A stretch of DNA of 64,000 nucleotides, taken from contig OX381709.1 of assembly GCA_947462335.1 (NCBI GenBank), forward strand, positions 68,502,609 through 68,566,608. Direction: 5' to 3'. A model generated the notes under the pieces. The model was not told where the DNA came from, made no database searches, and saw only the letters and a list, made by a program, of their open reading frames with translations. Shown piece after piece: positions 1 through 13,900 of this stretch; position 1 is the first letter of the stretch; the number at the start of each line of letters is the position of its first letter. Source of the stretch: Harmothoe impar (taxonomy: Eukaryota; Annelida; Polychaeta; Phyllodocida; Polynoidae). The translations under genes and the position numbers were made by a program.

Positions 1-146
1 GCATTAAAAGCAAAACATATTAAAGCACCATTCACAAAGGTGTTCTGGAAAAAATATGAACAACTTCATGCACAAATAAATTTGCACCTAAAAATAGATG
101 ACAAAAGAAAAGTTCTTAACTTATGGTTAAATCGTTTGTATTTCAG

Positions 147-3100
147 TGTGTGAACGACTCCAAAGAATTACCGATACAGACAGTAAACTTCATAAAGTCT
201 CACCCGTTAATGGACCGGGCAGTGGCGGCGCAGGGGAACAGGCCCATACTGGTACAGACCTCCATCACCTCCCGTATGACGCAGATAGCCGTAGACTGGC
301 AGAGACAGGCTGTGGATGGGAAAGCATATGATGTTCTCTTTATTGGCAAGAGTGAGTAGTTTTGTCATGAGATTGTCGTGGAGAATTACATGTCGAATCA
401 CATGTTACATATTTCTTAATTCGTCACTTTCGACGTTTTTTGCTTACAGCGAAAGTAGCTATACAAATACAAATGTATTCCACTTTGATGAAAGTTTTTT
501 CTCTGTAACATTTGAATCTTGGTCAACCGCGAAAACTTGAATAATCCATAATGCAATACACCATAATGGAAATAATCTCGAGCATGAATTTAACATTTTG
601 AGATAACTCAGAGGCTTTCTATGCAATAAACCCGAGAGATATTCAACAGTGACTTTACTCCAATATGATCTCTATCCAGATGACGGTACCGTATTGAAGG
701 CTATAAACAGAGGCACCGGATCCAAAATAGACACGGTTATCATCGAGGAGATCCGCGTCTTCTCGTCGGGGCAGGCGGTGACCGGTCTCCAGGTATACCG
801 GTCTCAGAAGGACGGTCAGGAGCTCATCGAGCACCTCGTGGTCGTCTCCCGGTCAGAGATCAAGACCATCCCGCTACATCGGTGTGGACAACAAGCCACC
901 TGTCGGTAAGTGCATACCAGTATAGTCCCTCTACAGTGTTATTTAATGAGATATATTGTTCTGGAAAGCCAGTGTTATACCCTAAGCAGCAGCTCCTTTG
1001 AATTCCGTATATTACACTTAGTAAATTAAGTAATGTTTATATGCGAAATCCCCCACCCCCTAGCCAGCCAAAATACAGTATGACAATTAGCTAGTGGTCA
1101 TTCTCGCTGTGCAATCCAAGAGCCATTAAAACAGACAGTCACCTGTTATTTATTGGAACAAAATGTGATTCTTTTTAATATTGAGTATTAGTTACTTATG
1201 TTTGATGTTCTTTCCATTACTTACAGGTCTTGTGTTGCTTTGAGAGATCCATACTGTTCTTGGGACCAAAACAGATGTAGAGCCAACACGTTACACGGGT
1301 ATGTCCATCTGTTTAATTATGTCGAGTTAGAATTTAATCAATTATGCCGATATGTATATATCTAACAGACTTTAAAAATGACTTGTATTTCACTATTTGA
1401 AATAGCATTTTACATCGGATGCAAATTATGATAGATTTTAGAACACATTTGTGTGAGAATATACATTTGAAATGGGGAAAATAGTGAAATTTCATGAATA
1501 TGTGCATTTTCTTTTCCAGGGAACAAAATATTGACAAAGGAACAGGTTGTCTAGACGAAAAGACTCCACCAGGAGAAAATGTTATCGGTGAGTACGGTAT
1601 GACAGTCATGGGATGTCTGGACGTGTATATATAATACAATAAACTCATCAACGTATAATAAACTAAAACAGGGGTCAACATAAACAAACTTGTTCACACA
1701 CAAAATACAAAATGTACAGGAAATTACGCAAGAAGTTTCTGCCGAAATAATGCGACATATTGCGGAGTGCAATGGGGGAAAAGAGATCCGCGATGAAGTT
1801 TATTCTTGTATAATTTGCTTTTCCACTATTTGTATCATTTTCACATACACCAGGATACTTTATCAAAACTTAATCCAAAAACACTTTGAACATGACTTCT
1901 CTGATTTTTACACTCGGAATGCAATCTCGGCTTCCTGCCACTGTCACGTACAACTTTCGAATGAACGCATGTCAAGTTCCCTTTTTGTCACATTTTATTA
2001 TTTGAAATTCTCTACATTAAGGACATACTGTGACCTTGAAAAATATGTCATTGTAGAACCAACGTTCTAATGACTCATATTACAAATCGACTGTGGTATC
2101 TATTCATCGGGTGGCGATTATCATTACGTGAAGTGACTGATTTTTTTTGTATTTTTTGGTATATGTATTGTTTACTATTCCTTTTTGTCCCCTCTTTTTC
2201 TGACTAGAATGTTAATGTTTTTGTTTGGCTATGTCCATTATTTAGCCTCCTCTTCTTCGGCGTCCGCTCCCACGAGCACGCCGTGCGTTTGCCCCGAGCA
2301 GCGGGTAGTGGTCCACCCAACGGTGGACTCTCAGCGAGGCACCTCGACAACGACGGGTCAGTGATGCCACCACCGTATTACACACTCCCCCGTCCCTGCC
2401 CACCGCCAACAACGTCCCTCTACCCTCTACCAAACAAACATGCATGCTTCCTCTGTCTGCTCACCACACTAACACTGGTTCTCTCTACTCTACACCGTTT
2501 ACCTTATACGCATTCTTCAGTTAGCCCTTTAAGGGCTGCAGAGTGGTTTACTGTGTTAGGCCCTTTATCGCCGTGGTTATAAATGATTATGAGTAGCTCG
2601 ATAATGCTGCATACATGCATCATGCCAACTCTTCAGGAGTGCATCAACCCCATAGAGCCAGCATGATGCATGAATGCAGTCCAAGCGAGAATGCCTCATG
2701 GCGACAAAGGGCAGAACACATGGAAGTACTATGTGGCCCTTTTAAAAAGGGTTTATGTTCTCCTTTATATAGAGGGGTGGTATGAGAGCACACACATCGA
2801 CTGCCAAGGCTTTGCAAAGCAACCATGTGAAATGCGATTCAGTAAGAAGAAGAAGTTAATGTAATGATCAGCAGAACTGGTTGTGTTAGATATTAGTGGT
2901 GCTCCCCTGCCACCCCTGTATAATACTGTCTTCTGTGAGTCTATGTAACTAGGTGCTGACTGCACCTGGAAAGTGACAGAACAAATAGAAATTATCATCA
3001 CCTGCAGATATGAACATTCTCTGCCTACAGAACTGTTATGTAATTCACCATCAAAGTGACTTTGTAATATGCCTATAGCAGTGTTATATATGATGTCAAC

Positions 3101-6100
3101 GTGTAAATAACGTAGCTACGAATTTTGACGATGAACTATTTTTGAAACTTTTTGAAACGAGATTTATTTGCTCTGTCATTTGCCGAATTATGTTTTGAGT
3201 AGGATTACCTTCTTTAAAGAGCATGGCGGTATTAATCTTTTAATTTACTACTATATTTCATTAATTTTTCAATATAATTTATTTAGGTGTTTTGGGATAT
3301 TTCATTTCTCTAATCTCTTTGTTTAAGTACTATTTTCCTTTCTAGAGCCCTATAGTCTTACATCTTTCCTATTAAGAATGGTGAGGGGATAGGTACAGTT
3401 TTGATTTCAACTTTTAGTCAAGGAAGAACTTTTTCATATGACATACAATTTTTGCCTTTGATATACATGTATGAAATCTTAGTCGCGATGTCATAAACAA
3501 TTTTTACTCGATCGCACACACATGTATACGACATACATGTATAGCTAATTCACATATTTCACCAACACATCCATATTCTTCAATTACTGGAGAATATAGA
3601 TTCCTTTTAATCTCGACTTAAAGATTTTTGGAAGTTTAATCCAAAAATTGATCACGCCCTTCTTTGATGTAATGCAAGTGTGTGGCTTCAGTGACACATG
3701 GAGTGACTGCGCACTTCTGTCAGCGGATATATTATGTTCTGAGACACCACGAGAACTATTGTGACACCGATCGTGGTTTTCCGAGGCAGGAATAAAGTGT
3801 TACCATCAATGAAATACGTTGATTGACTGATGCATGTTCGAAATTTATCCAACAACCGATTCTTTTGAGTATATTGGGCTATTGGTTGAACCAATAGATT
3901 TACCCTTTTTGTAGCAGACTTCACAATGGTTCAAGATTGAATCTCCTCAAGTTGAAGTACCAGTACTGCTGAGATACTATTTGGTATTATGAAGGTCGCT
4001 TGGGAAAAACTTACTGACTTGGAAATCTACTTTACTTTCTGGCTTATCTAATCGACAACGCAAATAACGGCCCATGAAGTTTATACAGTGTCTGGTACAA
4101 CGCACTGTTGTGTACTACGGCAAGGAGTAGGGAAGGAAAAATTCTAACAGATCAATCGCAGTGCTGATTAACAAAACGTCTATTAATCCTGCATAAGAAC
4201 TAAATTAGCAGTTCCGCCAATGTTATAACAATTTAAAAGGCATCGTGTATGATATGAAATAAGTTTTAAAGTTCTATTGAGAGTGGATAGAAATAAGACT
4301 TTGCATTGTTCTAGCTGATGCAGGTGATAAGAAGTCAACAAAGACAACTCCTAGAATTAGATAAGCTAGTTAAGCTGCCTAATGTTACCATCATTCCAGT
4401 ACATCACATCTCCAAACAGAAATATAGAAGGACATTATCATAGACATTTGAGTAGATGTTACACAACCCATTTGACATTTTGTACACAAGCCTTCACTAT
4501 CAATTGCCTGGCGTTTTAGAGAAGTACAGCTTTCATATAATAAAGTACATTATTCAGATAACACAATTTATAGGTCTATAACCCATCCAGGATCAACAGA
4601 AGATACCCATCAGCTTCCTACCAGGCAGACCTCTGTTTGGGGAAGCTACCATTCTGTAACAGTTGTCTTGATGTTGCTGCTTGTCTTCCCTCTACAGAGA
4701 ATAAAGATGCTAACCGTGTTGTGGACCCGGCCGATACAGCGCGCACCGACGGCAACAATATACCTAACGTTGGCCTCCAACGGAAGGGTAAGGCTCTACC
4801 ATTCACTTTACGCTACCCCCTCACAATGGCATCCCACTTACCACAGAGTACTTCTGCCACTCTCCTCTCATCTCCCCTTTATCAGGGTGTTAGTATTGGT
4901 ATCAGACAAGTTTAAATAAACTAGATATATTTTTTTAAGACCATTGCATGTCTGAAATGCACGTTTCTGGTTATAAGGGTGAGATGAATTAAATACAACT
5001 TGATACGATATACCATCTACTGATTTAGTACTTATATAGCGACTTTCTACTTCTTCTCTCATTATAACCATGTTTTAATATTAGTCTTGCACTCGGCTCC
5101 TCTCACTTACTCCCTTCCTGATTATATTCATCACTTATTTTTTCACATATCCACTTACTTTTCCATCTGAGTTCTTTATCTCTTTGCACATTTTAAGTTC
5201 AACAGAGTGAATCTCAAAGTCAAATTTGTTGATTTTGTGTGAGACTAGTATGGTAAAACTCATAGACATTACAGTACCTTTTTCACTCTACAAGCTAAAC
5301 TATGTATATTGGTGTAAGGAGTGTGTCCAGTTGGGACAGGGTAGGTACATGGCTGAGACTAGTGCATGTTGACTCCTGTGAGGTGTAAGCCATTGTGACC
5401 CGGTGATGTATGTGGTGTACTAGAGCCTCAGCCTCCTCTAACTTTTCTCATAGAATTAATCATTAATAATTATGCTAAATATCATGTCCCTTGCTTGTCA
5501 GATAAGTTAACATTTTACATTCTTTTAAGTGACCCACCTCTCCTACTTTACAACAAACTCCAGACTCCAGTAAACATTATGGAGATGTTGCTTATTAATT
5601 TAAATTGTGGAGAGCTAACATAATACTAACGAGGCGCCATATACTAAAACAGATAAGAAATTGGATACTAGTTTCTGCAGACAGAGAAGAGTCCTGTGGT
5701 GATCACATTCAATTGATATTCCTCAATAGGAATAAATTAGATAGGAGAATAAAAAGAAAAAGAGAGGAAAACCCTGAAATATCATTTATGTAATCAAAAC
5801 CACTACATTGAGTTATTCTACGTCATGCAGAACCTTGTATCGAAGATACCACTTTCCTTGCAGAATGTAATAAATTGCTTCTGTTAAAGTAAATCCACTT
5901 TGATTGTTAGCTATAAGAGTTGTTTGTTTCTGTACATTTCCAGACCCAGAGGTGGGTGCGTCTACCCAGGTACGAGGCGATACGGTGAGCGCGTCCACGC
6001 TGGCCATCTCCTTAGTCTTCTCCATCCTCATCGCGCTTATTGTGGGCTTCGTTGCTGGCTACAGGACCAGCGTCTACCGCCACAAGGAAGGCCAAGATGA

Positions 6101-6320
6101 TTTTTTTTCCATGCGCAGTCCCAAGGCAGAGGGACTAAAAAACTTGAATCGGTTCGACTCAGACTCGAACCGCTACAATACACACGACTATCTGCCACAG
6201 CCACGCACAGAAAAACAATTAAATGTGGTTTTCAACCCATTAAAACCAAACTCTAAGTTGCCGAATGGCAGCGCACAGACTGAAGTGCAGAAGCAGAAGG
6301 CGAAAAAGGTTTATTTGTAG
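147..6320 (+). CDS. Sema1a: Transmembrane semaphorin, class 1/6-like (5' partial)
   Basis: Seven coding exons: 147-351, 680-905, 1227-1298, 1520-1587, 2246-2356, 4698-4787, 5944-6320. All have GT-AG borders and matching phases, and they sum to 383 codons including the stop. The first two exons encode the C-terminal half of a Sema domain (DVLFIGK joined to DGTVLKAINRG). Exons 3-4 encode a cysteine-rich PSI domain (RDPYCSWDQNRCR). Exons 5-6 are a Ser/Thr/Pro-rich stalk. Exon 7 has one membrane helix (STLAISLVFSILIALIVGF) and a cytoplasmic tail of about 105 residues ending KKVYL. Semaphorins are axon-guidance and cell-repulsion ligands or receptors that bind plexins; a type I membrane form without Ig or thrombospondin repeats points to class 1 (invertebrate) or class 6. 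The 5' exons are outside the window. The last three residues fit a class II PDZ ligand, which is only suggestive. Confidence 0.93.
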
Positions 6321-8330
6321 TGCATGGGTTAACATTATAATTTTTTGTTGGGAAAAAGAAGAAAGCTGCAGGAAAGCGAGTTATAATTTCCTTCAATGTT
6401 CCTTTGTGTAGATAGGCATTTGAAGTGTACAGATGTACAGTTTTACTGCTACCCCGCCAGGGTGCAGCACAAGTAGTCCCTTACTGACCACGTGATGGCG
6501 GCGTTGCCATGGCAGCAGCGTCCAAACATGGTGGCCTGTGGTGATGTGTGGGTTGCCCACCAGGTGGCCAGGGAGTTGCTCGAACTCCGCTAACGACGAC
6601 GGGCTCCCCCTAGTGGGAGCGAGGAGAAGCTACTAACTCAGCGAGTCCTGGGAGCAACTAGTCCTATGGGTGCCCAGTGGAGAGGACAAGAGGAAGGTGT
6701 GACCTTCTAACTAAAGGGCATAGACCTGTGGTAGCCTGACCGGTGTACACCAGGGGACCATGGTCTCTACACAAGGCGAGGTGGGCTGACTGACCGTGGT
6801 GTTCATGTACAGTGTAAAATTAGCATGCTTTCAGTTTTCCTGTTTATTATGTTGTCCCCACAGAAACCATGAAATGGTAAGGACTGTATATTGGACCATG
6901 CTGAGCATTGAGGACTGCACTGCTGCTACCTACCACACATACAAGGCTATTATCTGTTAGTATTGGGACGTACTGATGTATCAGTGACGTGACGCCATAG
7001 ACATTAATGCTACAGAATATGAGAGATAGGGGCAAAGGACTCTGCGCCGCGAATACATGGAGTCAAGGCTGACCTTACAGTAGGAGTGCCTGTGACTAAA
7101 CTACTGGTACAGCCAGTACAACTAGTACCACCACACACAAGCAAGAGGAAGGGGTGGGGCAGTGTGTGGCCCAATAAGGAGAGGCAACACATTCCGATAT
7201 GGTATATGTACCCCCACAACACAAGCATTGACCACCCTTCTACCCCCAGACAGCAGTCAAGCCCTTCAGCCAGCACCAAGCCTGAGGACCCACCGCAACC
7301 CAAGAGTATTGTACATAGTGTTTTAGAGCCAACATCAATGTTATCCTGTATCTTTCGCTGTCCACGGCCAGACTGCAATCATATTGATGATACTATTAAT
7401 AATAGCCTTGCCTATACTATTTTTGTACCTAAAACCACCGTGTAGATACCCTATATATTATATGTACACATTTTGTCCACGAACAAGTTTTCATCGTGCA
7501 CCCACACACTATTGTGTGTGGTTTTAGAGAGTTGGCATACATCCTTTCTGCTTGGCCGCTTCCATATACCAGTAGCCAATGTAGGCCCCCGTTCTTATTA
7601 TTACAATTATCACTGCTGTGTGTATACTTTGCATTGCTCTATTTCTATACCAGGGGCACCTGTATTAAACATGTACAGTACATTATCCTATAGAGAACCC
7701 AAGTCACAACTGCAGAGTCAGGAGTCAGTATAGTAGAACAAGTCATGGGGATAGAGTGTTTCAAGTTATGTCCCACGCCCCTCTCAACCATGTAATAAAG
7801 GCAGCAGATACTACCGACCATATATTGTGTCAGAACATTGACTTGAACTAAAAAAAGGAAAAGATAACCACTACCTTTACCCAGCCATACATAAATGCAC
7901 AGTATCAAGCTTCAACACATGGGAGTAGAGAAGGGGGAATCTACAACTGTCCAACCACTATAGACTGGTAGTTGTCACAATGATCTAGAGTAGCTGCTGG
8001 ACATTGCCCTCTGGCATTGCATAGCTATGCAAGATCCCAATTAAGTGCACCTTTGTATCCAAGCTCCCACTAATACCTCCCTTAGTCTCAGTCCTATATT
8101 AATAACACATCAAGCACTAGTATTCAGTATACAGAAGACGATTGATCTCACTCCTCCAGTACCGTTAATATTGCCAGTCACGATACTTAGTGTCCTGCCA
8201 GACACTTACCTACCTGTCCAATGACATTTAAAAGTCCCCCTTTCCAGGATAACTGAGCGTAATAAGTGCATAATTCAAAGTTTTGAGAAAAAGTTTGAAT
8301 ATAAAACTTTGACTAGAATCAATAAACAAT
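6321..8330 (+). other. Probable 3' UTR of the semaphorin gene
   Basis: The sequence follows the semaphorin stop directly. The first clear poly(A) signal is AATAAA at 8321-8326. A GC-richer stretch lies at about 6450-6800. Open frames of about 120 codons on both strands near 7010-7445 lack splice context and recognisable domains, so I treat the region as untranslated. The exact 3' end cannot be fixed without transcripts. Confidence 0.45.
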
Positions 8331-11300
8331 CTTAATCTTCTGTGTGCAGGGTGAGTTGAAAAGTATATTCCAATGCAGTCCAGGTTTATAGTCAAATATA
8401 AAGAAAAATATAGTCTACATAATCCCCCCTTGAAACATTGGTTTTAATTTTCATTTGTTGACGGCAATGTATTGAATGTTTCTGTACAATATGACCATTG
8501 GATGTATATCAAAGTAAAACTTGAAAGAAATGTATTTGTGCTCAGTGAACAAGTTTTGAACGGTCGAATGATTCAGATGTTATATATACAAAAGGTACGT
8601 TTCGGCGAATGTATGATGATGAGGTGTATATAGTTTTAACTGTACAGCATTGTGTTATTCTACAGTACCAGAGTAATAACAGCCGGTCTTGGCGAACAGA
8701 ACAGAATCTAGTGTAATATCAACCAAAGGTTCACAAGACACGTGTAAAACTGCCAGGGGGGCCACTGTAAGATACAGGGAGTTTTAGTGACTATACTTAT
8801 ATATGATATATAATAGATAATGCAATTTATATAATATATACATACATCTATATGGACTCAGTGTGCTTTCTTATAACGGTTCTTTACCGGCTTCTGCTTT
8901 TTGACACACTGGAACTGAAGTTATGGCACTAATATTGCTGCCCCTACGGAGTGAGGGGGGCTGACCGACCAAGCTCCCCCTAGCTGACAGTCTAACAGGT
9001 TTTAATATGTCTGCACGGTTCTCTCCTAACGTCTCTAACCCCTACCAGAGACTCCTGTACAAAATATCACAAACAGTATCACATGCATGTAATCATTTAC
9101 TTTATTCTCCATTATCCTCAAATGCAAAGATGTGACTAAGTTGAATGACTGGACTTTTAAAGGAAATAATGGCATTATTATTTCATTCATTTGAATAAAT
9201 ATGTTACAAATGCAGTCAATAGAATTGTAAAATGGAACTGACAATTAATTCCCCCTCTGATGGTGCAAGTTTACTTTAGCGCTACTGTTGTATGGTTGAC
9301 TGCGTTGGTTATGAAACATTATGAGCAATTAATGATATACATGTCCAAAAAGAATATGTAACTGCCTCAAAGGCGAATCATGATACACAAGAGCAATAGC
9401 CTTCCTGAAAGTAATGGTCAAGAAAATGCGACACCGAAAACGAGTTGGTCTACAGATTTCACTTTTCAAAAATTTGAATTATTATGTTTTTAACCAAAAT
9501 TGTTATTTGCATTTTCGGAAATGAGATGCGAGAAATCTGTTGGCCAACTCCTTTTGGTGTGTGCAAAGGATATGTGATGTGTTACATATTTGAGCCATTT
9601 CTGTATCTACCTTCTTCACTCGGCCAATTTAGAGAGTATTATTTTGTGTACTGCACCTGTAGTATATGTACTGCTCGTGTTGATTTACATTAGGGTGTGA
9701 GCAGCCAGGGGGCTGGTATCTATAGGTGGTACATGGTTCCCCTATACAGGAGTGGTGAACACACTATGGAAGCCCAGCATGACCTTTATCATGTATTATC
9801 TGGTTATGTTTATAAACACAGAAGGCTGTAGCACTTCCTATTTATGTACTATTCCATCGAACTTAAAGTAGGGTCTCCTCACTTTGAACAATATAGCTTG
9901 CTCATGAGTTGTCCATTTTTTGGCTTATCGAAATGAACAAATCAATTTAGATTGTATCTAACGTACCGAAAATTTCGCCCTTCATTTGCCAGTCGGACAT
10001 AAAAGGATTACCTTGAACCATGACCAGACTAAACAGTCCCCAAAACGCACACAGACATCAAAGTTAGTCACTTTGAGATTAAGTTGTCATGTTAACTGAG
10101 TTGCTCAATAGATAACCCTCACTGAGCTGCTCGATTTAAACTATTCAAAGTGAGCAGCTTAGTGTAAATTACGAGTAAAGTGTCCATAAGTGAAAATCAA
10201 TATAAACAATCACATAATCAGTATGCTACAATATCAAAATAGATGATATATCCGACTATATTAAAGGTGAAGCTAACCCAATAGAAATATCAGATAATTT
10301 CGTTAAACTTAAGTTTGCATTACATGGGGAGAATTTGTGTATATTTGTTCTACTTTAGCGTGAGTGAAACTCATGCATTACCATTATTTTTTGTATCGGT
10401 TTGTATGTGTTAATTGGCTAAACAGTGTACATTATGATTGTAGTCGTGGTATACCAAATATGGAAAACATAACGGCACTTAGTGAAAGAAATGTGTATGT
10501 AGAGATTTTTTTTCTGAAACAAAAAAAGAAAAAAGTGGACAGACCCATGGATCGGTTGGATTTCCCCAGACATAATTTTACTTTTATTTCTCTGACCGAT
10601 ACATCGTCATATTATGTGTGAGTATTGTATGTAACATTTGGCGGTGCTTATGTTCATAATAGTTATATCATTGAGTTGTGACATTTGTGAGTCAGTTGAA
10701 TAACCCCCTACCCCCACATACCCAACCGCTAAATGGGTTCCCAGTCCAGGCAGACCAAGTGTTAGAGACAGGGCTGGAATTATCCTTCATAATTTATTGA
10801 CTAAGATGTACAGACTCGCTCATTATCATGGATCATTTCGCGCTGACTCATAATGCTAATGATAATAATAATTTCTGTTTATTTTAATATACATGAAGAA
10901 TTTGAATAAACTAGGAAAAAGTGAACAATGTCATGTGTCTATTCTTTTATGCTCAGAATATCCTGTCATAATTCAAGGAAGATTTTAACTATAGGTGTAA
11001 TAGTCCCAGAGAAGGTGCTGCATATTATAAGTGATAATTGGGTAAAACGGGGTCCCCATGGGTCAGGGAATCTTGTGAAATGTTGCCACAAATCAGGGAA
11101 AATTATAATCAGAAAAGAAACATATCAAAATCCACCAGTCGCTCTGTTTTGAGGAGCGCCCAGCACTAAGCTGTATCAGGGCATACATTTACAGTGGTCA
11201 TTTTTGGTCATGGACAGTCAAAAGAATTTCAATCTGATATTTTTGGGTAACCCTTTTACAAGAGGTATTTTAATCATACATAAGTCCATAAGACCTATGT

Positions 11301-11830
11301 TGTAAGATAGTGTGATACATTACACTAGATGGCAGCACCAGACACGCTTGGTCATTCTGTTCATATCGAGAGGGAGAGGGTGCCACCCATCACGGTGAAT
11401 TGCCTCTCTGTATGGATACAGCCATCTTTATCCACCAGCGGCCGCGGATAATTATGTCAATTTATATAAATGGGTTTGAGTCTGAACCAAGCATCTGGTC
11501 AGAATGTGACGTCTCTGCCAGAGATTTGAACCACACAGAGAGGCCTGCTGATCACCCTCTCTGTTACAGAGTGAGGATTAGTTTCCATAATCTGTTGGTA
11601 GGGGGCAACAGTAGAGGTAGGGCAGTATGGTCACGTGGAAGCAATTGTTTCTCCTCTGTGTTTCTATATAATATAGCATAAAATCAGCCATCCACAATGT
11701 TTGTTGAACACATTCTTAGCCATAGCCCGACTAAACTATCCCTTTGGATTTAGAAGCAGACTTTCTACTAACTCACTATACTCCATGACAGCCAGGGCTC
11801 CTTATGGGAATAAGTCAAACTAATTTGCTG
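8331..11830. other. Intergenic, no gene seen
   Basis: AT-rich sequence with only short, unconserved open frames. I recognise no exon, RNA gene or complete transposon here. Confidence 0.5.
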
Positions 11831-11834
11831 GCTA

Positions 11835-12030
11835 GGGGAGTGGGTGATTGAGGGGGTAGGGGAGTGGTGTAGTGAAAGGGTAGGGGAGTGAGGGATTGAG
11901 ACTCCCCGACCCTCTCACTCCCCTATATCCTCTCATTCTCCCAATCCCCCACTCCCCTACCCTCTCATCCCCCACTCTCCCAACCTCTCACTCCCCCACT
12001 CCCCTACCATCTTACTCCCCTCCCCTAAAA
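11835..12030. repeat. Purine/pyrimidine-rich simple repeat arranged as an inverted repeat
   Basis: Degenerate units of GGGGAGTG type (11835-11895) run directly into their complement, CACTCCCC-type units (11905-12030). The junction near 11900 is GAGACTCCCC. The whole could fold into a long G/C-strand hairpin. Confidence 0.7.
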
Positions 12031-12097
12031 TTAATAAGTGAACACTCCCTAATTTAGGGCAAATCTCTCCACTTTTCTTGAAAATGAAGAGAGAGAC

Positions 12098-12895
12098 CTG
12101 GGAGAATTGGAACAAAGGAGAACTGGGACACTGTATAATTTGCCGATAACCAATAATTTTGATGGATCACCAAAAAAGAAATTACTGTCATGTTATAATA
12201 CTTAGATCCATAACAGACTACAATATTTTCATGAAAAAAAAAGTTTTTTCCTCAGGTCTCTGGTGATTGAATTTATGTAGTGTTACCTTTTGATAGAAAT
12301 ATTTTAGTGATTATCTAGCATTCATAGTTGCCAAAATGACCAGCTACTTACAAAAACACAGTTTAGCATATTTTGAAATGTATTAACATTTTGCTTAAAA
12401 ATCTCAACCTTGGGAGAACTGAGACACTCATTGCAGGGAGAATTGGGACACTCTTGACTATCATGGAGAACTGGGACACTCTGGGTGAAGATTTATTGTG
12501 CATTAATTATATTTCTCGCAGACCTATATGACTGAAGCTTGTAGGTTACAAATGATCATACTGAATATAAGGTAAAGCAAAATCATAGTTCATTAGTTAA
12601 TAATCACACCATTTACACTGTCCCAGTTCTCCCTGGTGTGTCCCAGTTCTCCCTGGATGGTGTCCCAATTCTCATCGGAAGTGTCCCAGTTCTCCCTGGA
12701 ATTTCTCAAAAATTTCAAAAAGCCCTACACAGGAATCATAGCAGGCTAGGATGAATTTGAAGAGTCCATATGAAAGCTTTATTGGTAGTCTTTCTTCATG
12801 ACACAAAAGTATTTTGGTTATTTATGGCATTGTAGAAATCACAAGCAAACATGGTATGATTTGAATTTATTGTCCCAATTCTCCCATGTAGGGCT
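12098..12895. repeat. Foldback cluster of GGAGAAYTGGGACAC motifs
   Basis: Five copies of GGGAGAA(C/T)TGGGACAC-like sequence lie in direct orientation at about 12099, 12116, 12412, 12436 and 12463. Five reverse-complement copies (GTGTCCCA(G/A)TTCTCCC) follow at about 12618, 12638, 12659, 12681 and 12872. The symmetry about a centre near 12540 suggests a foldback-type mobile element with subrepeated arms. No coding sequence is seen. Confidence 0.6.
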
Positions 12896-12900
12896 CCCCT

Positions 12901-13900
12901 AGGGGAAGGTTGCCATAATTGGACCCCCTAAAAACCTTGCGCAATATTCCTTATTTTCGCGCTGTACATATTTTCGCGATTTTCGCGATTTTTAAAAATC
13001 GCGAAAATACGTAGTCTACAGAGCGAAAATTTATAGAGTATAGCCACACCACTACATTCTTCCAAAAATCACGAATTTAAATACACGCGAAAATGCACTT
13101 TTTAGGAAAATCGCGAAAGTGTATAGGCTACATGCGAAGATATCTACATTTACAGCATTGTAAAGTGTATCACATTGGCTAAATATGGATTTGATAGAAG
13201 TATATTAGGTCATCAGCAGGATATATTCTGAATTTGAAAAAAAATTTATACTTCACAAAAGCATTCCTTTAATATGCTCCAATTTTGGAACCTATACATT
13301 TAGGTCCCTAAATTGGACCAATCACTGCGGATGACCCTTAAATCTTGGCATCACAAAAGATTTTTTTCCCTTTAGACTATTTTGATATACCTTTATCAAA
13401 TTCATTTTTTGAAGTAATCTGATATAGGCCTACCTGAATTATGAGGAATAGTGGGGGGTCAATTATGGCAACCTTCCCCCTACAAAAATTAGATCAAATG
13501 GCCCAAAAAACAAAAATATTTCAAAATGGCTGCCATTATTTTGCAAAATCAACAGGGGGGGGGGGGGTCAAAAAAATGTGGACCCCTTGACCGGGGGGTA
13601 TAAAAAATTTGGACTCCTCTTGAGGGGGGGTCAAAAAAATTTGACCTGTTTTGGGCCAAAAAGCCTGCGCATCACTATGCGCTGATTTTCAACCCGAGGG
13701 GGGGGGGTAAAAAATGTTGGCCCGTTCACCGGGGCAGTAAAAAAAAGTTGCGTGCTCAGCGTGAAAATCCACTCCCCCCTGTTGTTAAAAAATGATCACT
13801 CCCTAAAATTGAGAATCATAAATCAAGAAGCACTAAGGCCTATCTGGGAAAGGTTGGTGGTCCAATTTATGAGCCGGTCCAATTATAGCAACCTTCCCCT
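12901..13900. mobile_element. TIR element of about 1 kb with AGGGGAAGGTTGC ends
   Basis: The left end AGGGGAAGGTTGCCATAATT (12901) is mirrored by AATTATAGCAACCTTCCCCT (13881-13900), giving inverted repeats of about 25 bp with a TA dinucleotide outside each end. A third end-like sequence (AATTATGGCAACCTTCCCCC, 13461-13480) lies inside, so this may be one element with an internal duplicate end or two overlapping copies. It carries a younger nested MITE (13525-13803). No transposase is seen. Confidence 0.65.
13525..13803. mobile_element. MITE copy C of the GGGAGTGCTCATTTTT family (left end eroded)
   Basis: The right end (TTAAAAAATGATCACTCCC followed by TAA) matches the inverted termini of the copies at 16113 and 16591. 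The internal G-runs with GTAAAAAATTTGGA-type words are shared too. The left terminus is degraded. It is nested inside the 12901-13900 element. Confidence 0.6.

Noticed and set aside
7010..7445. Two overlapping ORFs of about 120 codons as novel genes or a further semaphorin exon
   Set aside because: Opposite-strand overlap, no domain, low-complexity composition, and the semaphorin frame already ends at 6320 with a plausible tail.
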